Below, piece after piece: positions 7,541 to 16,504 of a stretch of DNA of 64,000 nt. A program made the position numbers and the translations under genes. The DNA lies in contig NZ_JAGGOI010000034.1 of the NCBI RefSeq assembly GCF_018614585.1, positions 1-64,000 on the forward strand, given 5' to 3'. Under the pieces are notes generated by a model. That model was not told where the DNA came from. It searched no databases and saw nothing but the letters and a program-made list of their open reading frames with translations. Within the stretch, counting starts at the first letter, position 1. Each line of letters begins with the position of its first letter. The DNA comes from Streptomyces sp. ISL-1. GTDB lineage: Bacteria > Actinomycetota > Actinomycetes > Streptomycetales > Streptomycetaceae.

Positions 7541-8959
7541 GTGACCATGACTGACACTTCCACTCGCTTCCGTGAGTTCAAGATGCCCGATGTGGGCGAG
7601 GGACTCACCGAGGCCGAGATTCTCAAGTGGTACGTCCAGCCCGGTGACACGGTGACGGACGGCCAGGTCGTGTGCGAGGTCGAGACGGCGAAGGCCGCCG
7701 TCGAGCTGCCGATTCCGTACGACGGCGTGGTGCACGAGCTGCGCTTCGAGGAGGGCACGACCGTCGACGTCGGCATGTCGATCATCACGATCGATGTGGC
7801 GCCGGGCAGCGATGACGTACCGGCCGCGCCGGTGGCCCAGACGTCGGCCGCGCCCGTCGCTCCCGCCGTCGAGGAGGCCGCTCCGAAGGGCCGCCAGCCC
7901 GTCCTCGTCGGCTACGGCGTCGCCGAGTCCTCCACCAAGCGCCGCGCCCGCAAGGGGACGGCGGCGGCGCCCGAGCAGGCCGCCGCGGCAGCCGCGGTCC
8001 AGGCCGAGATGAACGGGCACGGCGGCACGGCCACGGCCACACCCGCCCGCCCGCTCGCCAAGCCGCCGGTCCGCAAGCTCGCCAAGGATCTGGGCATCGA
8101 CCTGGCGACGGTCACCCCGACCGGTCCCGACGGCGTCATCACCCGGGAGGACGTCCACGCGGCGGCCGCCCCGGCGGCGGCTCCGGCGGCTGCGCCCGCT
8201 CCCGCCCCCCTCGCGCCACAGCCCGTGGCCGAGGCCCCGGCGCCTTTCGCGGCGGGTGCGCGCGAGACCCGTATCCCCATCAAGGGCGTACGGAAGGCCA
8301 CCGCGGCGGCGATGGTCGGCAGCGCCTTCACCGCGCCGCACGTCACGGAGTTCATCACGCTCGACGTGACGCGGACGATGAAGCTCGTCGAGGAGCTCAA
8401 GGCCGACAAGGACATGGCGGGGCTGCGGGTCAATCCGCTGCTGCTGATCGCCAGGGCGCTGCTGGTCGCGATCAAGCGCAATCCGCAGGTCAACGCCGCC
8501 TGGGACGAGGCCAATCAGGAGATCGTGCTCAAGCAGTACGTCAACCTGGGCATCGCGGCCGCCACCCCACGCGGTTTGATCGTCCCGAACATCAAGGACG
8601 CGCAGGCCAAGACGCTGCCCGAACTCGCCGTGGCACTGGGCGAGTTGGTCTCCACCGCCCGGGAGGGCAAGACGACCCCGGCGGCGATGCAGGGCGGCAC
8701 GGTGACCATCACCAACGTCGGCGTCTTCGGCGTCGACACCGGTACGCCGATCCTCAACCCCGGCGAGTCCGCGATCCTCGCGGTCGGCGCGATCAAGCTC
8801 CAGCCGTGGGTCCACAAGGGCAAGGTCAAGCCGCGCAAGGTCACCACGCTCGCGCTCTCCTTCGACCACCGGCTGGTCGACGGCGAGCTCGGCTCCAGGG
8901 TTCTCGCGGACGTCGCGGCGATCCTGGAACAGCCCAAGCGGCTGATCACCTGGGCCTGA
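7541..8959 (+). CDS. bkdC: Dihydrolipoamide acyltransferase (E2) of the branched-chain complex
   Basis: 472 residues from GTG at 7541 (an ATG lies two codons on). One N-terminal lipoyl domain carries the lipoylated Lys51 in VETAKAAVELP. An Ala/Pro linker follows, then a peripheral-subunit-binding domain (about 170-205, VRKLAKDLGIDLATVTPTGP). The C-terminal acyltransferase domain has the active-site DHRLVDG near residue 443. It moves the acyl group to CoA. No E3 gene is nearby, so the lipoamide dehydrogenase is encoded elsewhere. Operon end is marked by the hairpin at 8986-9016. Confidence 0.92.
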   Translation: MTMTDTSTRFREFKMPDVGEGLTEAEILKWYVQPGDTVTDGQVVCEVETAKAAVELPIPYDGVVHELRFEEGTTVDVGMSIITIDVAPGSDDVPAAPVAQTSAAPVAPAVEEAAPKGRQPVLVGYGVAESSTKRRARKGTAAAPEQAAAAAAVQAEMNGHGGTATATPARPLAKPPVRKLAKDLGIDLATVTPTGPDGVITREDVHAAAAPAAAPAAAPAPAPLAPQPVAEAPAPFAAGARETRIPIKGVRKATAAAMVGSAFTAPHVTEFITLDVTRTMKLVEELKADKDMAGLRVNPLLLIARALLVAIKRNPQVNAAWDEANQEIVLKQYVNLGIAAATPRGLIVPNIKDAQAKTLPELAVALGELVSTAREGKTTPAAMQGGTVTITNVGVFGVDTGTPILNPGESAILAVGAIKLQPWVHKGKVKPRKVTTLALSFDHRLVDGELGSRVLADVAAILEQPKRLITWA

Positions 8960-8985
8960 CCGGCCCGCGTCCGGCCTGAACGCAG

Positions 8986-9016
8986 CCGCCCCGTTCCGCA
9001 GTGCGGAACGGGGCGG
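8986..9016 (+). terminator. Terminator of the bkd operon
   Basis: 14-bp perfect stem (CCGCCCCGTTCCGC / GCGGAACGGGGCGG) with an AGT loop and a following TTT, 27 bp after the bkdC stop. It is placed so that it can also serve the convergent carboxypeptidase gene. Confidence 0.85.
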
Positions 9017-9067
9017 TTTGCGTCAGTGCGCGGGTTTACCGCGCGGCTTGCGTCAGGGCGCGGCTGA

Positions 9068-10000
9068 TCAGTCGCGCTCGGCGCCCTGCGGCAGGCTCCG
9101 CAGCTGCATCGTCTGCGCGGTGCTCGAACCGAACCCGAAGTCGAGCAGCTTCGCGGCGTCCTTGTAGCGGTCGGCCCCGTTCAGGGTGACCCCGACGAAG
9201 GTCTTGTCGCCGCGCGTGGCGGCGAAGACCAGGCAGGGGCCCGCGGCCGTGCCGGTGCCCGTCTTGATGCCGATCGCGCCCTTGTAGGAGCCGAGCAGCT
9301 GGTTGGTGTTGTACCAGGTGTACGTGCGCTTGCCGCCCGTGCTGGTCGTCGCGGAGGTCACGTACTTCGGCGCGGCGACGACGGCGCGGAAGTTGCCGTT
9401 CTTCATCGCGTAGCTTGCGATCTTGGCGAGGTCGCGCGGCGTCGTGTAGTTGTTGCCCGCCTTCGAAATGCCGTCGAAGGAGTCGAACTTGGTGTTCTTC
9501 AGGCCGAGCGAGGTGGCCGTCTGGTTCATCTTGGCGATGAACGACTGCGTGCGTGCGGCCTGGGTGGTGCCCTTGCCGAGGAGGTCGGCGAGGGCGTACG
9601 CGGCGTCGCAGCCGGAGGGCAGCATCGTGCCGTACAGCAGCTGACGGACGGTCACCTTGTCGCCGGTCTTCAGATCGGCGGTGCTGGCGCCCTGCCTGAC
9701 CACGTAGTCGCGGTAAGACTGCTTGACGGTGACCACGTGGTTCAGGTTGATGCCCTTGGTGTGCACCACCACCGCGGCAGTCATGATCTTCGTCGTGCTG
9801 GCCATCTGCCGGCGGGTGTCCGGGGTCTTGGTGTAGACGGCTGTGCCGGTGGCGTTGTTGACAAGGATCGCGCCCTTGCTCGCGATCGGCGGTACGGGGA
9901 CCGCATGAGCGGGCGCGGCCAGGGGCGAGACGGTCAGCAGCGCGCCGGTGGTGAGGACGACCACGGCGGCTTTGCGTACGCCCGGAAGGCTGGTTCTCAA
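9068..10000 (-). CDS. D-alanyl-D-alanine carboxypeptidase (S11 / PBP5-like)
   Basis: 310 residues from a TTG at 10000, chosen because CGGAG lies about 8 nt upstream and the protein then begins with a good signal peptide (RTSLPGVRKAAVVVLTTGALL, cleavage after AHA at 33). Upstream in-frame codons add no recognisable sequence. The three penicillin-binding motifs are present: S68-T-T-K71, S129-G-C131 and K246-T-G248. The Cys in the second motif in place of Asn is common in actinobacterial members. It trims the terminal D-Ala of peptidoglycan stem peptides outside the cell. It is divergent from the GntR gene. Confidence 0.85.
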   Translation of the reverse strand: MRTSLPGVRKAAVVVLTTGALLTVSPLAAPAHAVPVPPIASKGAILVNNATGTAVYTKTPDTRRQMASTTKIMTAAVVVHTKGINLNHVVTVKQSYRDYVVRQGASTADLKTGDKVTVRQLLYGTMLPSGCDAAYALADLLGKGTTQAARTQSFIAKMNQTATSLGLKNTKFDSFDGISKAGNNYTTPRDLAKIASYAMKNGNFRAVVAAPKYVTSATTSTGGKRTYTWYNTNQLLGSYKGAIGIKTGTGTAAGPCLVFAATRGDKTFVGVTLNGADRYKDAAKLLDFGFGSSTAQTMQLRSLPQGAERD

Positions 10001-10165
10001 GAATCGCTCCGAGTTCGCGAATGCATCGAAAAAGGTCGAAGTGGGACCCGAGTGGAACAAGGTCCCGATACAAGACTGTTGAGCGCCCCGAAGGATGTAC
10101 GCGGCGGCCACATCAGTTCTGTTTTGCATCGTGGACGCGGCTTTCTGATGCACCTGTGTTGTATC

Positions 10166-10171
10166 TAAGCT
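10166..10171 (+). promoter_or_regulatory. -10 box placing a leaderless start for the GntR gene
   Basis: TAAGCT fits TANNNT and ends 6 bp before the ATG at 10178, while no ribosome-binding site precedes either that ATG or the GTG at 10172. This favours a leaderless message starting at 10178. Confidence 0.4.
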
Positions 10172-10177
10172 GTGCGC

Positions 10178-10819
10178 ATGCCCGCCGCCGCCCCAGCCGC
10201 CGAACGCGTCTACGCCCACATCAAGCAAGCCGTCCTCGACCGCCGCTACGAGGGCGGCACCCTCCTCACCGAGGGTGAACTGGCCGACGCCGTCGGCGTA
10301 TCGCGCACCCCCGTCCGCGAGGCGCTCCTCAAACTCGAGGTCGAGGGGCTGATCAAGCTCTATCCGAAGAAGGGCGCGCTCGTCCTCGCCGTCTCCGCGC
10401 AGGAGATCGCCGATGTGGTGGAGACCCGTCTGCTCGTCGAGGAGCACGCCGCCCGCAAGGCCGTACCGGCGTCGCCGCAGCTCGTCGCCCGGCTCGAAGA
10501 GCTCCTCGAGCAGCAGAAGCGGCAGGGCGAGGCCGGCGACCTGGCGGCCGTCGCCGTCACCGACCGCTGCTTCCACGCCGAGATCGTGCGCAGCGGCGGC
10601 AATGCGATCCTCTCCCGCCTCTACGACCAACTCCGCGACCGGCAGCTGAGGATGGGTGTCGCCGTGATGCACGCCCACCCCGACCGGATCGCCAAGAACG
10701 TCGTCGAGCACAGCGAGATCCTTCAAGCCCTGCGCGCCGCGGACCCGGACGCGGCGGCCGCTCTCGTGCACCGGCACGTCGGCTGGTTCAGCAACCTGGC
10801 GCGGGGCGAGGTCCGATGA
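10178..10819 (+). CDS. GntR-family (FadR subgroup) transcriptional regulator
   Basis: 213 residues from ATG 10178; a GTG two codons upstream is the alternative. The winged helix-turn-helix (about residues 10-75) has the signature LADAVGVSRTPVREALLKLEVEGLI. The remainder is the all-helical FCD ligand domain, including the metal/acid-binding pattern around DRCFHAEIVRSGG and HSEILQAL. It overlaps the downstream MFS gene by 4 bp (ATGA), so it most likely controls that transporter in response to an organic acid-like ligand, probably with autoregulation. Confidence 0.85.
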   Translation: MPAAAPAAERVYAHIKQAVLDRRYEGGTLLTEGELADAVGVSRTPVREALLKLEVEGLIKLYPKKGALVLAVSAQEIADVVETRLLVEEHAARKAVPASPQLVARLEELLEQQKRQGEAGDLAAVAVTDRCFHAEIVRSGGNAILSRLYDQLRDRQLRMGVAVMHAHPDRIAKNVVEHSEILQALRAADPDAAAALVHRHVGWFSNLARGEVR

Positions 10820-12117
10820 GCGCCACCGCCGTCGCCCTGCCGGGCGATCCACCCGGCGGACGGCGCGCCGCCGCGGTCTGGGGCATCGGCGTCGCCGTCT
10901 ACTTCGTCGCCGTCATCTTCCGTACGTCGCTCGGGGTCGCCGGCCTCGACGCCGCCGACCGCTTCGACATCAACGCCTCTGCCCTGTCCACCTTCTCCAT
11001 ACTGCAGCTGCTGGTGTACGCGGGAATGCAGATACCCGTCGGCCTGATGGTCGACCGGCTCGGCACCAAGAAGATGCTCACCCTCGGCGTGGTCCTGTTC
11101 ACCGTCGGGCAGCTGGGCTTCGCGTTCTCCCCCTCGTACGGCGCGGCCGTCGCCTCGCGGGCGCTGCTCGGGTGCGGCGACGCGATGACCTTCATCAGCG
11201 TGCTGCGGCTGGGTTCGCGCTGGTTCCCGGCCCGGCGCGGGCCGCTCATCGGGCAGGTCGCCGCGCTCTTCGGGATGGCGGGCAATCTCGTCTCGACCAT
11301 ATTCATCTCGCGGCTGCTGCACGGCGTCGGCTGGACCGCCACCTTCGCGGGCAGCGCGGCGGCCGGACTGGTCGTCCTCGTACTGCTGTCGCTCTTCCTG
11401 AAGGACCACCCCGAGGGCCACGAGCCCCCGCCCGCCCAGCACGCCGGATCGGCGTTCGTACGCAAGCAGATCGCCCGGTCCTGGCGGGAGCCCGGCACCC
11501 GGCTCGGGATGTGGGTGCACTTCACCACCCAGTTCCCCGCCATGGTGTTCCTGCTGCTGTGGGGGATGCCCTTCCTGGTCGAGGCGCAGGGACTGTCCCG
11601 GGAGACCGCGGGCTCGCTGCTGACGCTGGTGGTGCTCTCCAACATGGTGGTGGGGCTGGTGTACGGGCAGGTCATCGCCCGCCACCACGCGGCCCGGGTG
11701 CCGCTCGCCCTCGGCACGGTCGGGGCGACCGCGCTCCTGTGGGCGTCGACCATCGCCTACCCCGGGGACCAGGCACCGATGTGGCTGCTGATCACCATGT
11801 GCACGGTGCTCGGGGCGTGCGGTCCCGCGTCGATGATCGGCTTCGACTTCGCCCGCCCGGCCAACCCCCCGGAGCGGCAGGGGACGGCGTCGGGAATCGT
11901 CAATATGGGCGGTTTCGTGGCCTCGATGACGACACTGCTGGCCGTCGGGGTGCTGCTGGACGCGACCGGGGACAACTACCGGATCGCGTTCTCGTCGGTG
12001 TTCGTGCTGGAGGCGCTGGGGATCGCCCAGATCCTGCGGCTGCGGGCGCGCACGGTGCGGCGCGAGCGGGAACGGCTGGTGGCGAGCCGAGTGGAGGCCG
12101 TGCACGTACCGGCGTGA
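10816..12117 (+). CDS. Major facilitator superfamily transporter
   Basis: 433 residues with about 12 membrane segments in two six-helix halves. The motif-A region between helices 2 and 3 reads GLMVDRLGTKKML, typical of MFS. Translation is coupled to the GntR regulator through an ATGA overlap. Similar regulator-transporter pairs move small organic anions or drugs; the substrate is not readable from sequence. The tail is basic and cytoplasmic. No convincing terminator was found before the tandem repeats that follow. Confidence 0.85.
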   Translation: MSATAVALPGDPPGGRRAAAVWGIGVAVYFVAVIFRTSLGVAGLDAADRFDINASALSTFSILQLLVYAGMQIPVGLMVDRLGTKKMLTLGVVLFTVGQLGFAFSPSYGAAVASRALLGCGDAMTFISVLRLGSRWFPARRGPLIGQVAALFGMAGNLVSTIFISRLLHGVGWTATFAGSAAAGLVVLVLLSLFLKDHPEGHEPPPAQHAGSAFVRKQIARSWREPGTRLGMWVHFTTQFPAMVFLLLWGMPFLVEAQGLSRETAGSLLTLVVLSNMVVGLVYGQVIARHHAARVPLALGTVGATALLWASTIAYPGDQAPMWLLITMCTVLGACGPASMIGFDFARPANPPERQGTASGIVNMGGFVASMTTLLAVGVLLDATGDNYRIAFSSVFVLEALGIAQILRLRARTVRRERERLVASRVEAVHVPA

Positions 12118-12193
12118 GGGCACGCTCCCGGTAGCCGCCGTCGAGCGCGGACGACGCCGAACGGCGGCGCGCCGGGGGACCCGCCGGGCCCAC

Positions 12194-12250
12194 GGCGTGA
12201 ATCGCTACGGCGTGAACCGCCACAGCGTGAACCGCTACGGCGTGACCGCG
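12194..12250. repeat. 15-bp tandem repeat spanning the stop codon of the minus-strand gene
   Basis: Units at 12194-12208, 12209-12223 and 12224-12238 (consensus GGCGTGAACCGCTAC), plus a partial fourth. The unit at 12224-12238 contains the stop codon (12235-12237) of the isomerase-fold gene, and the copy at 12194 repeats that stop in frame ten codons further on. Confidence 0.85.
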
Positions 12251-13059
12251 AACTCCCGCAGGATCGCCTCCGCCAGATCGGCGTCCCCGTCCACCTTCAC
12301 CCGGTCGCGCACAGCCGCCGCCCGCACCCGGCCACACGCCAGCCGCAGGAACGTCTCCCAGTCCATGCCGAGGGTCACGATGGGCCCCAGCGAGGGCGCG
12401 CCGTCGACCGTGCCACGGCCGTCCGCGTCCACCCGGACCGTACGCAGGAACTCCACCGGACCGTGCACATCGAGGACGACCGCGGAATTCGCGGGTGCGC
12501 CCGCTTCCTTGGCGACCACCTTCGGCAGGGCTTCGAGCAGACAGTCCCGGGTGATGTACGCGCCGGGGGAGTCGAGGTTGCCGGGCTTGCCGAGCGCCAC
12601 GCGCAGATCCTGCTCGTGCACCCAGGTGTCGAACGCGCGCATACGCATGGCCAGTTCCAGGGTCTGCTCGGCGCCGAGCGGGGCGCGGACCATGGTGTCG
12701 GGGGCGCGGGTCTCGTTGCGCAGCTGACGGGCCCGGCGGATGATCGTGTACTCCAGCTCGGAGGTCATCTCCGGCGCCGTGTGGTGCCGGCGCACATCGA
12801 CCTGCATCTCCATATAGCGGGTGAACTCGCTCCGCACATGGTAAAGATCACGCGGCAGGCTGTGGATGGGCCGGGGATCGCCGAGCATCTCGCACTCCAT
12901 GCCGATGACGTGCGAGACGACGTCACGCACGGACCAGCCAGGGCATGGCGTTCGCCGGTTCCACTCGCCCTCGACGAGCGGCTGCACCAGCTCGGCTATC
13001 GACTCGATGGAGTGGGTCCAGGCGTCGGCGTAGGTCTGGAGGCTGGGATGGACGGTCAC
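12235..13059 (-). CDS. Maleylpyruvate isomerase-fold (DinB/MDMPI) protein
   Basis: 274 residues. The N-terminal helical bundle has the family metal-site residues in the pattern WNRRTPCPGWSVRDVVSHVIGME and, further on, the third His in FDTWVHEQDLR. The C-terminal half is the small alpha/beta domain typical of actinobacterial members. Such proteins are thought to be mycothiol-dependent metalloenzymes, but the substrate here is unknown. It is divergent from the nitrilase gene. Its 3' end lies inside a tandem repeat. Confidence 0.75.
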   Translation of the reverse strand: MTVHPSLQTYADAWTHSIESIAELVQPLVEGEWNRRTPCPGWSVRDVVSHVIGMECEMLGDPRPIHSLPRDLYHVRSEFTRYMEMQVDVRRHHTAPEMTSELEYTIIRRARQLRNETRAPDTMVRAPLGAEQTLELAMRMRAFDTWVHEQDLRVALGKPGNLDSPGAYITRDCLLEALPKVVAKEAGAPANSAVVLDVHGPVEFLRTVRVDADGRGTVDGAPSLGPIVTLGMDWETFLRLACGRVRAAAVRDRVKVDGDADLAEAILREFAVTP

Positions 13060-13226
13060 GGGACCCCTCGGCGGTTCTGCGGTACGCGGGCTGGCTGGGC
13101 TGCTGACTGCTGGGCTGCGTGGGAGGCTCGGCAGTTAAGTTACGCTGCCGGGCGGCACCCCGGCAGTGCTTTCGTGTGACGATCGTAGGCCCGTGTAGAA
13201 GGCTCGAATGCCAGGACGGTGGTAGT

Positions 13227-14078
13227 GTGCGCGCCTCGCTCATCCAGATCGCAGTAGACCCGGACGAATCGGTCAATTCGCGCAGGCAGCGCGCTGCCGC
13301 ACTCGTACGGGAGCAGCGGGGCGCCGATCTGGTGGTCCTCCCCGAACTGTGGCCCGTCGGAGCTTTCGCCTATCAGTCCTACGCCGAAGAGGCCGAATCA
13401 CTGGACGGACCTACGTACGACGTCATGGCGAAGGCCGCGAGCGACGCGGGAGTCTGGCTGCACGCGGGCTCCATCGTCGAGAAGGCCGCCGGCAGCGGCT
13501 CCGCCGAAGGCTCCAGCACCCTCTACAACACCTCCCTCATTCTCTCCCCCGCGGGTGAACTGGTCAGCACCTACCGGAAGATCCACCGCTTCGGCTTCGA
13601 CGAGGGCGAGGCGGTGATGATGGGCGCGGGCGACGAGCTCGTCACCGTCCCGCTGCCCGGGACCGTGACAGGGACCGGCGCCGGAGCCGGGTTCACTCTG
13701 GGCCTCGCCACCTGCTACGACCTGCGCTTCCCCGAGCTGTTCCGCGGCCTGGTGGACGCGGGCGCGCAGGCGTTCGTCGTCCCGGCCGGCTGGCCCGCCC
13801 GCCGCCGCGAACACTGGACACTGCTGGCCCGCGCCCGCGCCGTGGAGAACCAGGCGTACGTTCTGGCCTGCGGCACCGCGGGCACCCACGCCGGCGTCGA
13901 GCAGGCAGGCCACAGCATCGTGGTCGACCCCTGGGGCGAGGTGCTCGCCGAGGCGGGCCCGGACGAAGAGGTCCTGACGGTCGAGCTCGACCCGGCGAAG
14001 GTGGCGACGACTCGGGAGCAGTTCCCGGCCCTCAAGGACCGCCGCCTGGGCCTGGCCGACCCGCGCCGCGACTGCTAG
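13227..14078 (+). CDS. Carbon-nitrogen hydrolase (nitrilase superfamily), omega-amidase-like
   Basis: 283 residues from GTG 13227 with a weak AGGAC site upstream; the frame upstream has no family sequence. The Glu-Lys-Cys catalytic triad is visible as E40 (VVLPELW), K118 (YRKIHRFGFDEGE) and C163 (ATCYDLRFPELFR). The RKIHRFGFDEGE context resembles omega-amidases, which hydrolyse 2-oxoglutaramate or 2-oxosuccinamate, or deaminated-glutathione amidases; that choice is inference. The stop codon overlaps the stop of the convergent gene within a CTAG. Confidence 0.82.
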   Translation: MRASLIQIAVDPDESVNSRRQRAAALVREQRGADLVVLPELWPVGAFAYQSYAEEAESLDGPTYDVMAKAASDAGVWLHAGSIVEKAAGSGSAEGSSTLYNTSLILSPAGELVSTYRKIHRFGFDEGEAVMMGAGDELVTVPLPGTVTGTGAGAGFTLGLATCYDLRFPELFRGLVDAGAQAFVVPAGWPARRREHWTLLARARAVENQAYVLACGTAGTHAGVEQAGHSIVVDPWGEVLAEAGPDEEVLTVELDPAKVATTREQFPALKDRRLGLADPRRDC

Positions 14079-14572
14079 TCGTCGCCGTCGCGCTCCTTCT
14101 CCGCCATCCGGATCACACAGACCGCGACCGCGATCATGAGCGCCGCATCCGCGTCCTCGCGTACGACATTCACGGCGTACGTCTCCCGTACCCGCAACCA
14201 CTGCCGGGAGATGTGCGCCAGCAGCTCGCCGTCGTACTCGACCCCGAACTCCCGGTCCAGGATCCGGCCGCTGACATCGAGTTCCGTTCCCTCGGCGAGC
14301 GTCACGCGGTAGTGATTGCGCACCAGCGAAAGCCGCTTATTGCGGATGGTGGCGAGCGGCTCGCCGTCCCGCTCAATGGTCATCGCGTCCCGCAGGCTGA
14401 ACATCTTCTTGCGCAGCGTGATCAGGACAAGCCCCGTCGGATCCTTGAACTCCAGGGTGTCGCGCAGCCGCAGCGCCTTTCCGTCCACGAGGAAGGCGCG
14501 ACGCCCGTGCTCGTCCTCGATCCAGTAGTCGTCGCCGATCGCGAAGATTTTGTCGCGTACCAAATACTTCAT
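14075..14572 (-). CDS. LURP-one-related / scramblase-fold protein
   Basis: 165 residues from ATG 14572 (MKYLVRDKIFAIGDDYWIED). The repeating short beta strands (AFLVDGKALRLRDTLEFKD, LITLRKKMFSLRDAMTIERDG) are the tubby-like barrel of the LURP-one family (DUF567). A C-terminal hydrophobic helix (AALMIAVAVCVIRMAEK) may contact membrane. Function in bacteria is unknown. It converges on the nitrilase gene with the two stop codons sharing 14075-14078, so no room exists for a terminator between them. Confidence 0.7.
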   Translation of the reverse strand: MKYLVRDKIFAIGDDYWIEDEHGRRAFLVDGKALRLRDTLEFKDPTGLVLITLRKKMFSLRDAMTIERDGEPLATIRNKRLSLVRNHYRVTLAEGTELDVSGRILDREFGVEYDGELLAHISRQWLRVRETYAVNVVREDADAALMIAVAVCVIRMAEKERDGDD

Positions 14573-14612
14573 GGCGGAATGCGTACCCGGATCGGTGAGG
14601 TTGGATGGAGGT

Positions 14613-16385
14613 ATGGCTACACGTGCACGCGTTCGGGCCCCCGAGCTGATCGGCAAGGGCGGCTGGCTCAATACAGGCGACCACCAGTACACCCTCGCTG
14701 ACCTGCGAGGACGCATCGTCATTCTCGACTTTTGGACATTTTGCTGTGTGAACTGTCTGCATGTCCTGGACGAGCTGCGCGAGCTCGAGGAGAAGCACCG
14801 CGACACCGTGGTGATCATCGGGGTCCATTCGCCGAAGTTCGTGCACGAGGCCGAGCACCAGGCCGTCGTCGACGCCGTCGAGCGCTACCAGGTGCACCAC
14901 CCCGTGCTGGATGACCCCGAGCTCGCCACCTGGAAGCAGTACGCCGTACGGGCCTGGCCCACCCTCGTAGTCATCGATCCCGAGGGATACGTCGTCGCTC
15001 AGCACGCGGGCGAGGGGCATGCGCACGCCATCGAGCAGCTCGTCGGCGAGCTGGTGGCCGAGCATGCCGCGAAGGGCACACTGCGGCGTGGCGACGGCCC
15101 CTATGTCGCGCCCGAGCCCGTCGCCACCGATCTGCGCTTCCCCGGCAAGACCGTGCTGCTGCCGTCGGGGAACTTCCTCGTCTCCGACTCGACCCGCAAC
15201 CAGCTCGTCGAGCTGGCGCCGGACGGCGAGAGCGTCGTACGGCGCATCGGCGACGGAGAGTTCAACGAGCCGCAGGGACTCGCGCTGCTGCCCGACGGCA
15301 GGATCGCCGTCGCCGACACCGTGAACCACGCCATCCGTGCGTACGACCCCGGGAGCGGCGCGATCGAGACGCTCGCCGGCACCGGCAAGCAGTGGTGGCA
15401 GGGATCGCCGACCAGCGGCCCGGCCCTCGACGTGTCCCTCTCCTCGCCGTGGGACGTGGCCTGGTGGGGCGAGCGGCTGTGGATCGCGATGGCGGGCGTC
15501 CACCAGCTGTGGACGTACGACCCGGCGACAGGGACGGTCGAGGTCGCGGCCGGGACCACCAACGAAGGGCTGGTCGACGGCCCCGCGGCCGAGGCGTGGT
15601 TCGCCCAGCCGTCCGGGCTCGCCGCCACCGAGGACCGGCTGTGGATCGCCGACTCCGAGACCTCCGCGGTGCGCTGGATCGACCGCGATCTGGTCGTGCA
15701 CACGGCTGTGGGCACCGGGCTCTTCGACTTCGGGCACCGCGACGGGGCGGCCGGACAGGCCCTGCTCCAGCACCCGTTGGGCGTCACCGCGCTGCCCGAC
15801 GGATCGGTGGCCATCAGCGACACGTACAACCACGCACTGCGCCGGTACGATCCGGCCGCCGGCCAAGTCACCACGTTGGCCACCGACTTGCGCGAACCCT
15901 CCGGCGCCGTCCTCGTCGGCGACGACATCGTGGTCGTCGAGTCGGCCAGGCACCGGCTGACCCGGCTGCGACTGCCGGAGGAGGCGGTACGGGTCGAGTC
16001 CGTCGCCCACCGGACACAGCGTGCCACAACCGAAGTCGCGGCGGGGAAGCTTCAGTTGGACGTGGTCTTCCAGGCCCCGGCCGGCCAGAAGCTCGACACC
16101 CGGTACGGGCCATCCACCCGGCTGCTCGTCTCCTCGACCCCGCCCGAGCTGCTGATCGGCGGGGACGGCGCGGGGACCGACCTCTCGCGCGAGCTGGAGA
16201 TCGACCCGGCGGTCGGCGAGGGCGTGCTGCATGTCTCGGCGATGGCGGCGTCCTGCGACGACGACCCCGAGATCGAGTACCCGGCCTGTCACGTCCACCA
16301 GCAGGACTGGGGGGTTCCGGTGCGCGTGAGCGCGGACGGGGCCGCGCGGCTGCCGCTCGTACTGGCCGGGATGGATCAGGGGTGA
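14613..16385 (+). CDS. NHLRC2-like protein: thioredoxin-like domain plus NHL beta-propeller
   Basis: 590 residues; ATG 14613 follows GGAGG. The N-terminal domain (about 25-170) is a TlpA/thioredoxin fold with the redox motif FCCVNCLH (Cys45-x-x-Cys48), and no signal peptide is seen, so it is cytoplasmic. From about 180 to 470 come NHL repeats (NEPQGLALLPDGRIAVADTVNHAIR and similar) making a six-bladed propeller. A C-terminal beta domain (490-590) resembles that of human NHLRC2. The biochemical role of bacterial members is not established. It is divergent from the LURP-one gene by 40 bp. Confidence 0.85.
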   Translation: MATRARVRAPELIGKGGWLNTGDHQYTLADLRGRIVILDFWTFCCVNCLHVLDELRELEEKHRDTVVIIGVHSPKFVHEAEHQAVVDAVERYQVHHPVLDDPELATWKQYAVRAWPTLVVIDPEGYVVAQHAGEGHAHAIEQLVGELVAEHAAKGTLRRGDGPYVAPEPVATDLRFPGKTVLLPSGNFLVSDSTRNQLVELAPDGESVVRRIGDGEFNEPQGLALLPDGRIAVADTVNHAIRAYDPGSGAIETLAGTGKQWWQGSPTSGPALDVSLSSPWDVAWWGERLWIAMAGVHQLWTYDPATGTVEVAAGTTNEGLVDGPAAEAWFAQPSGLAATEDRLWIADSETSAVRWIDRDLVVHTAVGTGLFDFGHRDGAAGQALLQHPLGVTALPDGSVAISDTYNHALRRYDPAAGQVTTLATDLREPSGAVLVGDDIVVVESARHRLTRLRLPEEAVRVESVAHRTQRATTEVAAGKLQLDVVFQAPAGQKLDTRYGPSTRLLVSSTPPELLIGGDGAGTDLSRELEIDPAVGEGVLHVSAMAASCDDDPEIEYPACHVHQQDWGVPVRVSADGAARLPLVLAGMDQG

Positions 16386-16420
16386 CAGCGGCGGACTGAA
16401 GAAGGCTGGTGCAGCAGCCC

Positions 16421-16438
16421 CTGCCGCTCGGGCGGCAG
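16421..16438. terminator. Small hairpin between convergent genes
   Basis: CTGCCGC (16421-16427), loop TCGG, GCGGCAG (16432-16438). It is short but is the only stem in the 119-bp gap between the NHLRC2-like and aminopeptidase stops. Confidence 0.4.
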
Positions 16439-16504
16439 CCCTCCACAGGCCCGGGTTGTACGACGCCCAGATGTTTTCGCAACAGGCCGCCCGGTGAAGG
16501 GACT

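Noticed and set aside
10000..10171. Longer N-terminus for the D-Ala-D-Ala carboxypeptidase
   Set aside because: Upstream codons would place 40 or more residues before the signal peptide; the TTG at 10000 has a ribosome-binding site and directly precedes the signal.
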